NCBI RefSeq assembly: GCF_007678455.1
Contig: NZ_VEEP01000009.1
Location: forward strand, 32,172 to 96,171
Length of the DNA stretch: 64,000 nucleotides
Reading direction: 5' to 3'
From: Cytobacillus oceanisediminis 2691
Lineage (GTDB): Bacteria; Bacillota; Bacilli; Bacillales; Cytobacillaceae
Positions 45,341 to 54,529 of the stretch are shown one piece after another; the first letter of the stretch is position 1; each line of letters starts with the position of its first letter. The notes under the pieces are model-generated. The model did no database searches and had not been told where the DNA came from. It was given only the letters and a program-made list of their open reading frames with translations. A program made the position numbers and the translations under genes.

Positions 45341-46096
45341 CTACTTATCATCTTCAACATATGGGTCATGTTCGAATGCAGGCAAGTCTCCAAAGGATGT
45401 CATAATCCCTTCCCTGTCCAGCTCCTCTTCATACTTTTCGTGCTGTTTATTTGGATAAATAGTTATTTCTTTACCGGTAATATCGTTGCCGACAAAGTTT
45501 TCGAAATCCTCGACATATCCAATATTCTCTTCGGATTCAATATACGTGTCATTATAATGATCCTGTGGTTTCACGAAATCCGAGGGACTTTCTGAAGTGC
45601 CCCAACTTGCTACTGCCTGCCAAGAATCCTCTGCATCAAATGCAACATTTTCATCTTTATTATCCAAATCGAACTTACCGAATGGCGGCATCAATACCCC
45701 CTCTTCAATTGGGCGGTTATGTGATACGGTCCTGTCTGGAGTGTGTTCAATGCAAAACCTCGTTTCAGGCACCGCTTTTAGACGGTCATATGGAATGTCC
45801 TTTCCACATACCTCACATTTTCCATAGCTTCCTCTCTCGATTGCCTGCAATGCAAGATCGATATTCTTGAGTTGATATTCAACATGCTCGTTAAGTGCAA
45901 TATCTTTCTCGCGTTCATATAACTCTGTCCCCTCATCTCCCGGATGGTTATCGTAGCTTGAAAGCTCTCCAGTTGATTCGTGGGCATGGCCACTTCTTAA
46001 ATCGAAATGATCGTTAGCATCCAGATTGGCTTCAAGATCATTTTTGTTTTTGAGTAGATCTGCCTGGAATTCCCTCAACTGCCCGTTTGTTAGCAT
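45341..46096 (-). CDS. yteA: YteA-type sporulation protein with DksA/TraR-like zinc motif
   Basis: 251 residues. N-terminal coiled-coil hairpin, then ELSSYDNHPGDEGTELYERE, and the zinc element CEVCGKDIPYDRLKAVPETRFCIEH (split here: CEVCGKDIPYDR then FCIEH), where the last ligand is His rather than Cys. The C-terminal half is acidic and specific to YteA. Known in B. subtilis as a sporulation-controlled protein of unclear role. Site AAGGGGCAGCAAAT. Confidence 0.88.
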   Translation of the reverse strand: MLTNGQLREFQADLLKNKNDLEANLDANDHFDLRSGHAHESTGELSSYDNHPGDEGTELYEREKDIALNEHVEYQLKNIDLALQAIERGSYGKCEVCGKDIPYDRLKAVPETRFCIEHTPDRTVSHNRPIEEGVLMPPFGKFDLDNKDENVAFDAEDSWQAVASWGTSESPSDFVKPQDHYNDTYIESEENIGYVEDFENFVGNDITGKEITIYPNKQHEKYEEELDREGIMTSFGDLPAFEHDPYVEDDK

Positions 46097-46246
46097 ATTT
46101 GCTGCCCCTTTCCTAGTAACGGTTTTTATTAGCTTGCTGCATTTGGCTTTATTTCATTAACGGTAATAAGTGTTATCTCCCGCAAGTACCAATTTTATGG
46201 CCTAACTCATAGTATGTAGGAAAACTTATTATTTGGAGTGATGCCT

Positions 46247-47026
46247 ATGCCTTTATTTGTCAATGGATTTGTCTCCCCACAGGTTTTCAGCAAAAATAAG
46301 GAGGTTGAAAATCCAGAAAATCAGGAAAAGTTTCGCTTAAATTACCTGCATGAGTTGTTGAATGAACAGCGAAAGTTAAACCATGAGTTGTCTGGAAGTG
46401 TCATGAAATTTGACAACTCCCTTGAACAGAACAGACAGGAACAAATTAAACACTTTAATGCACTGGTTTCCTCACTGGCAAAGCAGGAAAACCTATCTGA
46501 GAAAGTTATCGAGAATATATACGAACAAAAGGAATCGGCTTCTGACCTGGACGATAAATTGATTAAACTTGAAGAAATGCATGAACAGTTTTCAAAAACA
46601 CTTTTAAACAAGGAACTGACAAGTCAGGCCATATTGGACCAGCTTGCCTGCCAGCAATCAATGATTATCGATTTAAACAGAAAACTGCTCGAGTATGAGG
46701 ATGTCACCAAAGCTCTTGTCATTCAAGCACAAAAGCAGGAAGAACTGCAGGATATGATTGCAAAACACATTGATTTGCAAGGGATTTTCCACGAAACGGT
46801 CATGGAACAACTTGGCAAACAGGATGCTGTGGGCGAAGGAATTTCAGATCAATTAGGTGAAATAAAATCTTCATTGTCAACCAAAGCTAATGAAATTATT
46901 GAAAAGCTTGAAAACCAGTATTCAAAGTTCACACATTTTCTTTTAAGCCTTATTGTGCCAAATATCACCCAAAAGAAAATAATCAGAGGTAAAATGTTTA
47001 AAAAAGAAAATAATCAGGAAAAATAA
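46247..47026 (+). CDS. Coiled-coil protein of unknown function
   Basis: 259 residues from the ATG at 46247 (TTTGGAGTGATGCCT). Nearly all of the protein after residue ~30 is heptad-like Leu/Glu/Lys/Gln helix, with repeated units of the kind LNEQRKLNHELSGS and AQKQEELQDMIAKHI about every 35-40 residues. The C-terminus is hydrophobic then basic (FTHFLLSLIVPNITQKK, IIRGKMFKK), suggesting contact with membrane or nucleic acid. Not recognised. Confidence 0.65.
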   Translation: MPLFVNGFVSPQVFSKNKEVENPENQEKFRLNYLHELLNEQRKLNHELSGSVMKFDNSLEQNRQEQIKHFNALVSSLAKQENLSEKVIENIYEQKESASDLDDKLIKLEEMHEQFSKTLLNKELTSQAILDQLACQQSMIIDLNRKLLEYEDVTKALVIQAQKQEELQDMIAKHIDLQGIFHETVMEQLGKQDAVGEGISDQLGEIKSSLSTKANEIIEKLENQYSKFTHFLLSLIVPNITQKKIIRGKMFKKENNQEK

Positions 47027-47031
47027 AAAAA

Positions 47032-47054
47032 GAGCATTGGCAATGCCAATGCTC
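47032..47054. terminator. Terminator between the coiled-coil gene and the wall-protein gene
   Basis: GAGCATTGGC / GCCAATGCTC perfect 10-bp stem with AAT loop; A7 precedes it. Confidence 0.8.
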
Positions 47055-47068
47055 ATCTGTACTATATA

Positions 47069-47833
47069 TTAATCAAGAATTGTCACATTTACTTGTTTTC
47101 TGCCCCACTCAAGCGCTCCCTCTTGTGTAGGGATAAATACATCAATCCGGTTTCCCTTGATCGCACCGCCGGTATCTTCGGCTGTGGCATATCCATAGCC
47201 TTCAACATAAACTTTAGAGCCCAGCGGGATGACAGAAGGATCAACAGCAATCACTTTTGCATCAGGATTTGTCTTCAGGTTGACTCCTGTCTTAGTAATC
47301 CCTGAACATCCAGTGCAATTTGCTGTATAAGCTGTCGATTCAACAGTTATTTGTTTCGTTGCAGCTGCAGGCTTGGCTGCAGTTGTTGTTTTTTCTGCTG
47401 GTGCAGATACAGGTGTAGCCACCGGTGTAGCTGCCTCCTTTTTGGCAGAAGTTTTTTCTGCTTTCATTCCAGCAGGCATATCCGTATAAACTGCCAGCTT
47501 CATTCCTGGATGGATCAAGTCAGAAGATAATTTATTCCAATTTTTCAGTTCATCTACGGTAACTCCATATGCTTTGGAAATTTTCCAAAGTGTATCCCCT
47601 TTTCTCACCTGTGCATATTTAATAGGAGATACTTCTAATAAATCATTTGGGTGGATTACATCATTTGAAAGCTTATTCCATTTTTTTAATGAATCTACTG
47701 ACACGCCGTATTCTTTAGAAAGACCCCAAAGTGTATCCCCCTTATGTACGACGATTTCCTCTGCCTGTGCTTGTGTGCCGGCAGCTCCAGAAATTGCCGC
47801 TGCTGCAACCAAAGATAATAATGACTTTTTCAT
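47069..47833 (-). CDS. yocH: Secreted LysM-3D cell-wall protein, YocH-like
   Basis: 254 residues from the ATG at 47833 (GGGAGGCAAACAA). Signal peptide to about residue 25 (cleavage after AQA). Two LysM domains (VVHKGDTLWGLSKEYGV and QVRKGDTLWKISKAYGV), an Ala/Pro/Thr linker, then a 3D domain with its three Asp in VDPSVIPLGSKV, ATAEDTGG and GNRIDVF. 3D domains are lytic-transglycosylase-like wall hydrolases. A WalR-like box lies upstream, as for yocH in B. subtilis. Confidence 0.88.
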   Translation of the reverse strand: MKKSLLSLVAAAAISGAAGTQAQAEEIVVHKGDTLWGLSKEYGVSVDSLKKWNKLSNDVIHPNDLLEVSPIKYAQVRKGDTLWKISKAYGVTVDELKNWNKLSSDLIHPGMKLAVYTDMPAGMKAEKTSAKKEAATPVATPVSAPAEKTTTAAKPAAATKQITVESTAYTANCTGCSGITKTGVNLKTNPDAKVIAVDPSVIPLGSKVYVEGYGYATAEDTGGAIKGNRIDVFIPTQEGALEWGRKQVNVTILD

Positions 47834-47877
47834 TTGTTTGCCTCCCATCGGCTAATTTTTATCACGTGAATTATCGT

Positions 47878-47906
47878 AACATAGAATTTCCGGAGAAAAA
47901 GAACAA
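47878..47906 (-). promoter_or_regulatory. Sigma-A promoter of the LysM-3D gene
   Basis: Minus-strand TTGTTC, 17 bp, TATGTT. Confidence 0.5.
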
Positions 47907-47930
47907 GCACATTTAAATTGAATTACGAGA

Positions 47931-47947
47931 ATAACAGAATTATAACG
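47931..47947 (-). promoter_or_regulatory. WalR-like box
   Basis: Minus strand CGTTAT-N5-TGTTAT, one base off the consensus TGTWAH-N5-TGTWAH, 25 bp above the -35. The rest of the 400-bp gap, up to the hairpin at 48197, shows nothing else I can support. Confidence 0.5.
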
Positions 47948-48196
47948 AGAACATGTCATATTATCTGAATATTCAAATAATATGATTCCTTTTTATCAAG
48001 GTTTTCTAGTTATTTTGTAAATTATTCTATCTTTTTCCTATATAACCATTTTTGCCCTTGAAGTTTGTTTTTATTTTTTGAGCAGATAACCGCTGTTCAT
48101 GACATTAAACTTTTAAAAAAAAAGAATGATACTGAAGTATTTAAGCTAAAAATCTGACCATTGGCGATAAAACAATTAACCTTTCTATTAAAAAAA

Positions 48197-48226
48197 GCAA
48201 AAATCCCATAGAAATGGGATTTTTGC
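48197..48226 (-). terminator. Intrinsic terminator of fdhF
   Basis: GCAAAAATCCCAT / ATGGGATTTTTGC perfect 13-bp stem with AGAA loop. Confidence 0.85.
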
Positions 48227-48230
48227 TCTT

Positions 48231-50291
48231 TTAAGCGATTCTTTCAATCTTAACTGCACATGCTTTGAATTCTGCTGTCCCGGAAATTGGATCAAATTCA
48301 TTCAGAGTAAGGACGTTCGTCGGCACCTCCGACCAGTGGAAGCTCATGAACACAAGTCCAGGAACCACTTGTTCCGTTATTTTCACTTTAACATCGAGTG
48401 TACCCCGTCGGGAACTTACCCTGACAAGTTCACCATCAGTTATTTTTAGCCGCAAAGCATCTTCAGGGTGTATATCCAATGTTTCTTCTGTTTGCTTTAT
48501 TTTGACACCTGGCGCGTAATGGCGAGTTTGAGTATGGGTATTATACGATTCATAACGTCTGCCGGTTGTCAGTGTGAAGGGATATTGCTCATCCGGACTT
48601 TCAAGCGGCGGCGTGAATTCGACAGGCACGAAGCTGGAGCGTTTGGTGTTTTCCTTTTCAGCATGGAACCTCTCATGCATGATTTTTGTACCCGGATGAT
48701 TATCGTCTGGGCACGGATAATGTATCCCATATTCCTTTTCCAGCCGTTCGTATGAAATTCCACCATACATCTCCCAGGCAAGTTCCCTGACTTCGTCCCA
48801 TATCTCCTTACTGGAGTTATAACTCATCTGATAGCCCATCTTAGAAGACAGCTCACATAGGATTTCCCAATCCTCTTTCACCCCAGGCTGTGAGGTTACA
48901 GCGGTGCGAACCCGCTGAATCCTGCGATCAGTGTTCGTATAAGTGCCATCAACCTCTCCCCATGATTTCGCAGGAAGCACAACATCAGCCATTTCAGCCG
49001 TTTCTGTCATGAAGATATCCTGAACAATCAATAAATCGAGATTCTCCAGTAACTTCCTGGTATGGTTCATGTGGACATCTGCCACCAATGGATTCTCACC
49101 AATGCAATATAGAGCTTTGATCTCACCAGTCTCAATTTTGTCAAAGGTCCTTGTTTGGGTATCACCTACTTTTTGACTGATTTCCGTATTCCATGCTTTC
49201 TCGAATCGTGAACGGTAGTCATGATCAAGTAAACTGATTGCACCTGTAAGCTGGTTAGGCAGGCACCCCATATCTCCGGCACCCTGGACGTTATTTTGTC
49301 CCCGTAACGGCATAATGCCTGACCCCTTCTTTCCAATATGTCCGGTGAGCAAGGCAAGGTTAGCGATGTCGAATACATTGTTCACGCCACAGTGATGCTC
49401 AGTGATACCCAGTGTATAGGCAATCATCGAACGATTTGACGCTGCATACAGGCGTGCCACCTCGATGATGTCTTCTGCGGCCAGTCCCGTGATTTCTGCT
49501 GAATATTCCGGGGTGTATCGGTCAACCTTTGCCAGCAGGGAATCAAAGTCTTCGGTATTCTTGCCGATGAATCCCGGGTCATATAATTTCTCGGTTATGA
49601 TGATTCTGATCATGGCATTGATCAGTGCGATGTCTGTGCCCAGATTAATTTGCAAATGTTTATGCGCGGATTTGACCATATCAATCCTTCTCGGGTCAAT
49701 AACCACGATTTTAAGTCCACTCTTGGCCGCCTTCTTCATTCTATTTCCAATGATCGGATGAGCTTCGGTCGTATTTGAACCCATCAGCAATAAAACCTCG
49801 GCATCATCGATATCTTCTAAAGTATTGGTTGGGAAACCGCTTCCAAAAACAGTCGCCAGACCGGCGACACTAGGAGCGTGTCAGGTTCGGTTGCAGCCAT
49901 CAATATTATTGCTGCCAATGGCTGTTCTCATAAACTTTTGGGTAACATAATTGGACTCATTTGTAGTCCTGGCACAAGCAAACATTGAAATTGCTTCTGG
50001 CCCAAAATCTTTCTTAATAGAAGTTAAATGGCTAGCAATATACTCATAGGCTTCATCCCATGTTGCTTTAACAAGCTTGCCCGCCTTTCTGATCAATGGA
50101 GTATTCAATCTTTTCGGCGCATGGACATATTGATAGGCAAAGGCCCCTTTCACACATGTCTGCCCTTTATTAACAGGAGCTTCCTTATCCCCTCTGATTT
50201 TTACAATCTTATTATCTTCCACTTCCAAAATCAGCCCACAGCCTGTTCCACAATAACCACAAACAGTTTTCACCTGGCTTATCGATGACAT
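48231..50291 (-). CDS. fdhF: Selenocysteine-containing formate dehydrogenase (UGA read-through)
   Basis: Read as one gene of 686 residues with an in-frame TGA at codon 137 (49883-49881). N-terminal [4Fe-4S] ligands C11, C14, C18, C46 (CGYCGTGCG, QTCVKG); the catalytic region reads NNIDGCNRT-Sec-HAPSVAG, matching E. coli FdhF where Sec140 is followed by His. The downstream part has the full molybdopterin and MopB C-terminal domains ([42 protein letters not shown]). A bSECIS hairpin follows the TGA. Site CGGAGGGGATACC. It oxidises formate; selA/selB/selC must lie elsewhere. An annotation pipeline would split it into two ORFs at the TGA. Confidence 0.92.
49846..49883 (-). promoter_or_regulatory. 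bSECIS element of fdhF
   Basis: Minus strand, directly after the TGA: stem GTCGCC / GGCGAC with apical loop GGTCT. The GGT of the loop lies at bases 22-24 counted from the T of TGA, the same distance as in E. coli fdhF, whose loop is AGGUCU. Confidence 0.9.
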
Positions 50292-50472
50292 GGTATCCCC
50301 TCCGTTATCTTTTTATACAAACCCCTATATTCATATTAGTCTAAATTTTTGTGACGATGTGATAATTCAAAGAGATTTTTTTGTCATATTACCAACATTT
50401 TCTCGACAAAAATTGACCCTGACTTGCAGCATGGAATACAAGTTCGAGTTATATTCGATTTAGACAATAGAA

Positions 50473-50496
50473 AAAGGCAGGATAATTCCTGCCTTT
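50473..50496 (-). terminator. Intrinsic terminator of the histidine kinase gene
   Basis: AAAGGCAGGA / TCCTGCCTTT perfect 10-bp stem with TAAT loop. Confidence 0.85.
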
Positions 50497-50505
50497 GTTC
50501 CATTC

Positions 50506-52665
50506 TTATGCAATTTTAGCGGGCAGGACAATCTTGAAGGTTGTTCCTTTGTTCTGCTCGCTTTCAATATATACCCTGCCATTATGGCTCTCTATGATTT
50601 TAAAGCTTACCATAAGGCCAAGCCCATTTCCGTTTTTCTTGGTAGTATAGAAAGGTTCACCAATCTTCTTGAGTGTATCCGGCGGAATTCCTACCCCTGT
50701 ATCCTTGATGGATATCAAAACATTGTCATCCTGAATTTCAGTTTTAACTTTTAAATCTCCACCCTCGGGCATGGCTTCGATTCCATTTTTAATGAAATTC
50801 AGGAAGACTTGCTTGAGCCGATTTTCATCACACTCAATCTGGATAATTTCTTCGGGAGCATCAAATTCCAATTTAACATTTCTCTTTCTCGCTTCAAATT
50901 TAAGCATTGAAACGACATTATTGACAATAGGGATGATGTTCTTTTCCTCAAGTTCAACCGCCTTCGGTTTAGCAAGGACCATGAACTCTTCTACAATATT
51001 ATTGACTCGATCAATCTCATCAAGGATGATTTCGATAAACTCCTGACGCTGTGGGTCTGTTTCGTCGAGCTGGAGGAATTCGGCATACCCTTTCATTGAA
51101 GTAAGCGGATTCCTGATTTCATGGGCCACACCAGCGGCAAGCTGCCCGACCGCGGCAAGCTTATCCTGACGGTGCAGCATTTCCTCTGATTTTTTCTTCT
51201 CAGTAATATCATTCCTGATGGCAAGGTATTGATACGGCTTACCGTTTTCATTCAAAAACGGAACAATCGTCGTATCAACCCAATAAAAGGAGCCATCCTT
51301 CGCCCGATTACGAATTTCACCTTTCCACACCTGTCCTGAACCAATCGTTCTCCAAAGATTTTTAAAAAACTCTTTAGAATGCAATCCAGAATTCAAAATT
51401 CTGTGGTCGTTTCCAATCAATTCTTCTCTGCTATACTTGGAGATTTCACAAAACTTGTCATTTACATTTTTTATGATCCCTTTTTCATCTGTAAAAGCAA
51501 CAATCGAAGATTGATCCAAGGCAAAATTTATATCACTGACTTCTTTCAAAGTTTCTTTGAGGCTGGCTTCCGCCTGCTTTCTCTGTGTTATGTCTGAACG
51601 TATCGAGACATATTGATAAGGTCTTGCTTTACTGTTCAAGAACGGAACAATCGTCGTATCAACCCAATAATAAGAACCATCTTTCGCTTTATTGCGGATT
51701 TCAGCCTTCCACACTTTACCTGCCCCTATTGTTCTCCACATTTCTTTGAAAAAGTCTTTAGAATGAAGGCCAGAATTAAGTAGAGAGTGGTTTTGCCCCA
51801 ACAACTCGGCTTCACTGTATCCAGATATCTCAACAAACTTTTCGTTTACATAAGTTATATTGCCTTTAGGATCTGTAATGGCAACAATCGCTGAAATATT
51901 AAGGGCGTCCGTAATATCCTTTAAATTTGTGTCAGTAACGGCAAGCCTTTTACTGATCAATGCACTGGAGCCAATTAAGCCTGCAAGAATAACGATGGAA
52001 ATAAACGCTATCAGGTAACTGATCAAGGACTCTGGTATGCCACTTTGTTCAATTAAACCATTATTCAGATTGATCATAGAAGCTCTGGTTAAAAGAAAGT
52101 GACCCTCAACAATAGCAGCTGTCACGAACAGGGCACTTAAAGGCTTAATCCAGCCATGCGAACCCTGAGTGAAATTTTTAGAGAAGAAAAGCATCCAGAA
52201 TGAAAAGTAAAATGAAACGAATACGAGTGCTAATCCTACAAGGAGAATCGCAGGCTGATAAGTAAAGTGCAGCCTCATTGAATACATTCCCAGAAGGTGG
52301 ACAGACATAACTGCCAGGACCATGAATAAACTGCCGACCAGTAGATCGCCCTTTTTAACATTCTTTCCAGTCATTGTGTAAAATGCCATCGCAGTAAAAG
52401 AAATAACCAGAATGATAGATAAGATGGTAATCGGAATACGATAAGAAATATTGACATTGAGATTCAATGCAAGCATTCCAAAGAAATTCATTACCCAGAT
52501 TCCGATTCCAAGTGAAAAAGTCCCACCCAGAAACAAAAACCTTTTATTCCGATCAGAAGATTTAATTAGACTGAATAAGTCCAGTGCTGTATATGATGAC
52601 ATGATTGTCAATAAAATCGCAACCAGCAATAAAATTGGATTGAAGGATAATTCTAGATTATCCAT
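50506..52665 (-). CDS. Sensor histidine kinase: seven-helix MHYT-like sensor, two PAS domains
   Basis: 719 residues. About residues 1-240 form seven membrane helices of MHYT type with degenerate motifs ([18 protein letters not shown]). Two near-duplicate PAS/PAC domains follow (each with [18 protein letters not shown] or [18 protein letters not shown], and [16 protein letters not shown]). Then HisKA with [16 protein letters not shown] (phospho-His) and HATPase with [14 protein letters not shown] and [13 protein letters not shown]. No response regulator adjoins it, so it may feed the sporulation phosphorelay like Kin kinases; this is inference. MHYT domains may sense O2, CO or NO. Confidence 0.9.
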   Translation of the reverse strand: MDNLELSFNPILLLVAILLTIMSSYTALDLFSLIKSSDRNKRFLFLGGTFSLGIGIWVMNFFGMLALNLNVNISYRIPITILSIILVISFTAMAFYTMTGKNVKKGDLLVGSLFMVLAVMSVHLLGMYSMRLHFTYQPAILLVGLALVFVSFYFSFWMLFFSKNFTQGSHGWIKPLSALFVTAAIVEGHFLLTRASMINLNNGLIEQSGIPESLISYLIAFISIVILAGLIGSSALISKRLAVTDTNLKDITDALNISAIVAITDPKGNITYVNEKFVEISGYSEAELLGQNHSLLNSGLHSKDFFKEMWRTIGAGKVWKAEIRNKAKDGSYYWVDTTIVPFLNSKARPYQYVSIRSDITQRKQAEASLKETLKEVSDINFALDQSSIVAFTDEKGIIKNVNDKFCEISKYSREELIGNDHRILNSGLHSKEFFKNLWRTIGSGQVWKGEIRNRAKDGSFYWVDTTIVPFLNENGKPYQYLAIRNDITEKKKSEEMLHRQDKLAAVGQLAAGVAHEIRNPLTSMKGYAEFLQLDETDPQRQEFIEIILDEIDRVNNIVEEFMVLAKPKAVELEEKNIIPIVNNVVSMLKFEARKRNVKLEFDAPEEIIQIECDENRLKQVFLNFIKNGIEAMPEGGDLKVKTEIQDDNVLISIKDTGVGIPPDTLKKIGEPFYTTKKNGNGLGLMVSFKIIESHNGRVYIESEQNKGTTFKIVLPAKIA

Positions 52666-52928
52666 TTAGCATCATTCCTCACTTAAAGTTTCATATCGAT
52701 TGTATGTTAAAAATGGTAAGAATAAAAGGGGTTATTAAATAATTTGTAATAAACCTGTCACTTTTATCTATTGACTTAAACGAACATTGTAATATAACAG
52801 CTATATTTTTCAACTTCATAAATTCTTCTGCAGTTAGTTTCCTATGCTATTGCCTCGAAAAGACAGGTATAAACACCTAATTTTGAAAATTTTTTAAAAA
52901 AAGCCTACACAAATTCAGAAATTATGTT

Positions 52929-52974
52929 TATACTGTACTATAACAGGTTAATTAAAATATAAATTGTACTATAA
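52929..52974 (+). promoter_or_regulatory. Promoter and direct repeat before yhfH-like gene
   Basis: TATACT at 52929 as -10 with TACACA 17 bp upstream. TGTACTATAA occurs at 52934-52943 and 52965-52974, the second copy running into the ribosome site. The rest of the gap from 52666 shows no gene. Confidence 0.4.
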
Positions 52975-52989
52975 AAGGAGGAAATACTA

Positions 52990-53121
52990 ATGATGAGTCC
53001 GGTTGAATTTTTTCGCAACTTGCCAAAGAAGGTTTGTCCAGAATGTGGTGAAGGAATGCATGAGCAAGCAGAATCCTACATGATGGAATGTGATCGCTGC
53101 TTATCAAAAAAGGAGGAATAA
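52990..53121 (+). CDS. yhfH: YhfH-family small zinc-ribbon protein
   Basis: 43 residues with AAAGGAGGAAATACTA upstream. VEFFRNLPKKVCPECGEGMH and MMECDRCLSKK give two CxxC pairs for one zinc. YhfH-type proteins are common in Bacillus; function unknown. Followed by a terminator. Confidence 0.85.
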   Translation: MMSPVEFFRNLPKKVCPECGEGMHEQAESYMMECDRCLSKKEE

Positions 53122-53126
53122 GAAGC

Positions 53127-53158
53127 AAAGGCACCTTTTGTTTATAAGGTGCCTTTTT
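53127..53158 (+). terminator. Intrinsic terminator of yhfH
   Basis: AAAGGCACCTT / AAGGTGCCTTT perfect 11-bp stem, then TT. Confidence 0.85.
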
Positions 53159-53190
53159 GGTTGGCGAATTGAATAATATCAGGTCAAAAG

Positions 53191-53222
53191 AAAAAAGAAG
53201 CCCGTAAACGAGCTTCTTTTTT
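53191..53222 (-). terminator. Terminator of the large RNA
   Basis: AAAAAAGAAGC / GCTTCTTTTTT stem with a 10-nt loop; T6 on the minus strand. Confidence 0.8.
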
Positions 53223-53840
53223 AACATCTTAGGAGACCCAACCAGCATCAGCCCAAAACTTTTTTGGAACTATTGAGTTGTAAAATCCTCTTACTATAGC
53301 CGATGTGTGTTTGTTCCGCATTTAAGGATTCTACTATCATAAAAGGGTTTACCCAGCTTTTATGATTGACCCTTAACAAACACATGATTCGGTATAATCA
53401 CCGAGAGACTCATTATTCCCTTAGAAGTTTTTAGCTATAATCATCATTTAGACATGCATCCCTACTCACCATTACACTGGTTCGCTGCATTCAAGAATTC
53501 AGAACTTAATTAACGTTTCGCCCTTTCCTTGCTTGATCTGTCTTTAATCTGTTATTCCCCAAGCATCCTTACAACTTAACGGATCCTCTTTTGGTAAAAA
53601 GCTTCTTTTCGGCGTATCAGAATTGAATAGGCTGAATTTCCGCTCTTTCCCTGTTGGTTGTACTGATTAAAGATCAAAACAATTATTGGCTAACTAGATT
53701 AAGGTTGAACTCTTGTAGCTGGTGATGCTGGCAATCTGATGATAGCTAACTTAACTTTAGGAATAAACCTTTTTTTCGTTCACTACGGAACGAACACAAT
53801 TGGTTGAGCCTCCTAAGATGTTAATGGCTTTCTTCTTACA
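53191..53840 (-). ncRNA. Large structured non-coding RNA, about 650 nt
   Basis: No ORF with a ribosome site on either strand in ~860 bp. Minus-strand transcript with extended -10 promoter and intrinsic terminator. A 24-nt segment near the 5' end (53824-53801) is complementary to one next to the terminator (53244-53221); the two non-Watson-Crick positions are G-U pairs only if the minus strand is transcribed. Inner hairpins include TTCGTTC/GAACGAA, TCGGT/ACCGA, ACCA/TGGT, TCATAAAAG/CTTTTATGA, nested in a longer GTGTTTGTT/AACAAACAC stem. Size, end pairing and complexity recall OLE, ROOL and GOLLD RNAs, but I cannot assign a class; no OLE-associated protein gene adjoins it. Confidence 0.8.
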
Positions 53841-53845
53841 CTCTT

Positions 53846-53872
53846 AGTATACCACCCTGAATAAAATGTAAA
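53846..53872 (-). promoter_or_regulatory. Promoter of the large RNA
   Basis: Minus-strand TGGTATACT (extended -10) with TTTACA 15 bp upstream of TATACT; predicted start near 53840. Confidence 0.65.
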
Positions 53873-53981
53873 CCCTTACATCCGTGACGATTTGGTGACT
53901 TTTTCATTCTAACTTGAAGTTCATTTTTTCGGTATAACCTAAATTCGATTACAGAAACTATATATACCAGGGGGTGAGATC

Positions 53982-54146
53982 ATGGACTATAAAAAAGAGG
54001 ATAGCAGCAAAAAGAATCTTAAAGCCACATATACTCCGAATCAAAGGTTTGTGCCTGGAGGATCTGTAGATGAGCATCGGGATATCGAAGCTGCGAATAT
54101 TTTTTTTACTGGAGATGAAATAAAACAACAGAATGAAAATCTCTAG
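53982..54146 (+). CDS. Small protein, 54 residues
   Basis: ATG after AGGGGGTGAGATC. Hydrophilic (KKEDSSKKNLKATYTPNQRF, then PGGSVDEHRDIEAANIFF). No recognised family. It begins a run of small genes with splA. Confidence 0.55.
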   Translation: MDYKKEDSSKKNLKATYTPNQRFVPGGSVDEHRDIEAANIFFTGDEIKQQNENL

Positions 54147-54202
54147 TTCGGATGTTTGGAAAAAGGAATCTGTTACCACAAAAATGAAAAGAGGGAATCT
54201 GC

Positions 54203-54454
54203 TTGGATTTAATCGACCCGAAAAATTTGAAAAATGGTGATGAAGTTTTTGTTATTTACCGTAACCCCCATGTACCTTCTGTTTCAAATATCAAGGCCGG
54301 TGAGATCGTTCAACATCCCAAAGACCCCAATGCCCTGGCTCTTTTCCTGAACGAGACCTTGCATGTTATTGAAGATGATGATGCTCTTTTCGCTACACAG
54401 GCCGCAGCGGAAAAAGCTTGCAGCGAGGCCGTAGATCCCTACGATGCGTTGTGA
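54203..54454 (+). CDS. splA: SplA-type transcriptional regulator (orphan)
   Basis: 83 residues from TTG 54203 (GAGGGAATCTGC). Close to B. subtilis SplA: GDEVFVIYRNPHVPSVSNIK, then AGEIVQHPKDPNALALFLNE and DDDALFATQAAAEKA. SplA is a TRAP-like regulator of splB, the spore photoproduct lyase gene, normally downstream. Here splB is absent and a 39-residue gene follows. Confidence 0.85.
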   Translation: MDLIDPKNLKNGDEVFVIYRNPHVPSVSNIKAGEIVQHPKDPNALALFLNETLHVIEDDDALFATQAAAEKACSEAVDPYDAL

Positions 54455-54529
54455 CCCAAACGGGGTTTTATCCTCTTTTTAAAGGGTATTTTACAAATGC
54501 AAGCCAATTTCTATTAGGAGGGTCCGAAC

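Noticed and set aside
49790-49883. Formate dehydrogenase gene as two genes or as a pseudogene split by a stop
   Set aside because: Frame is unbroken on both sides, the TGA is exactly at the Sec site, and a bSECIS with conserved loop and spacing follows.
50370-50395. Fnr box upstream of fdhF
   Set aside because: TGTGA occurs twice in the same direction rather than as TGTGA-N6-TCACA, so the site is not convincing.
53221-53824. MITE or small transposon with 24-bp terminal inverted repeats
   Set aside because: No target-site duplication was seen, the repeat abuts a terminator and promoter, and its mismatches are G-U compatible for one transcript strand only. Not fully excluded.
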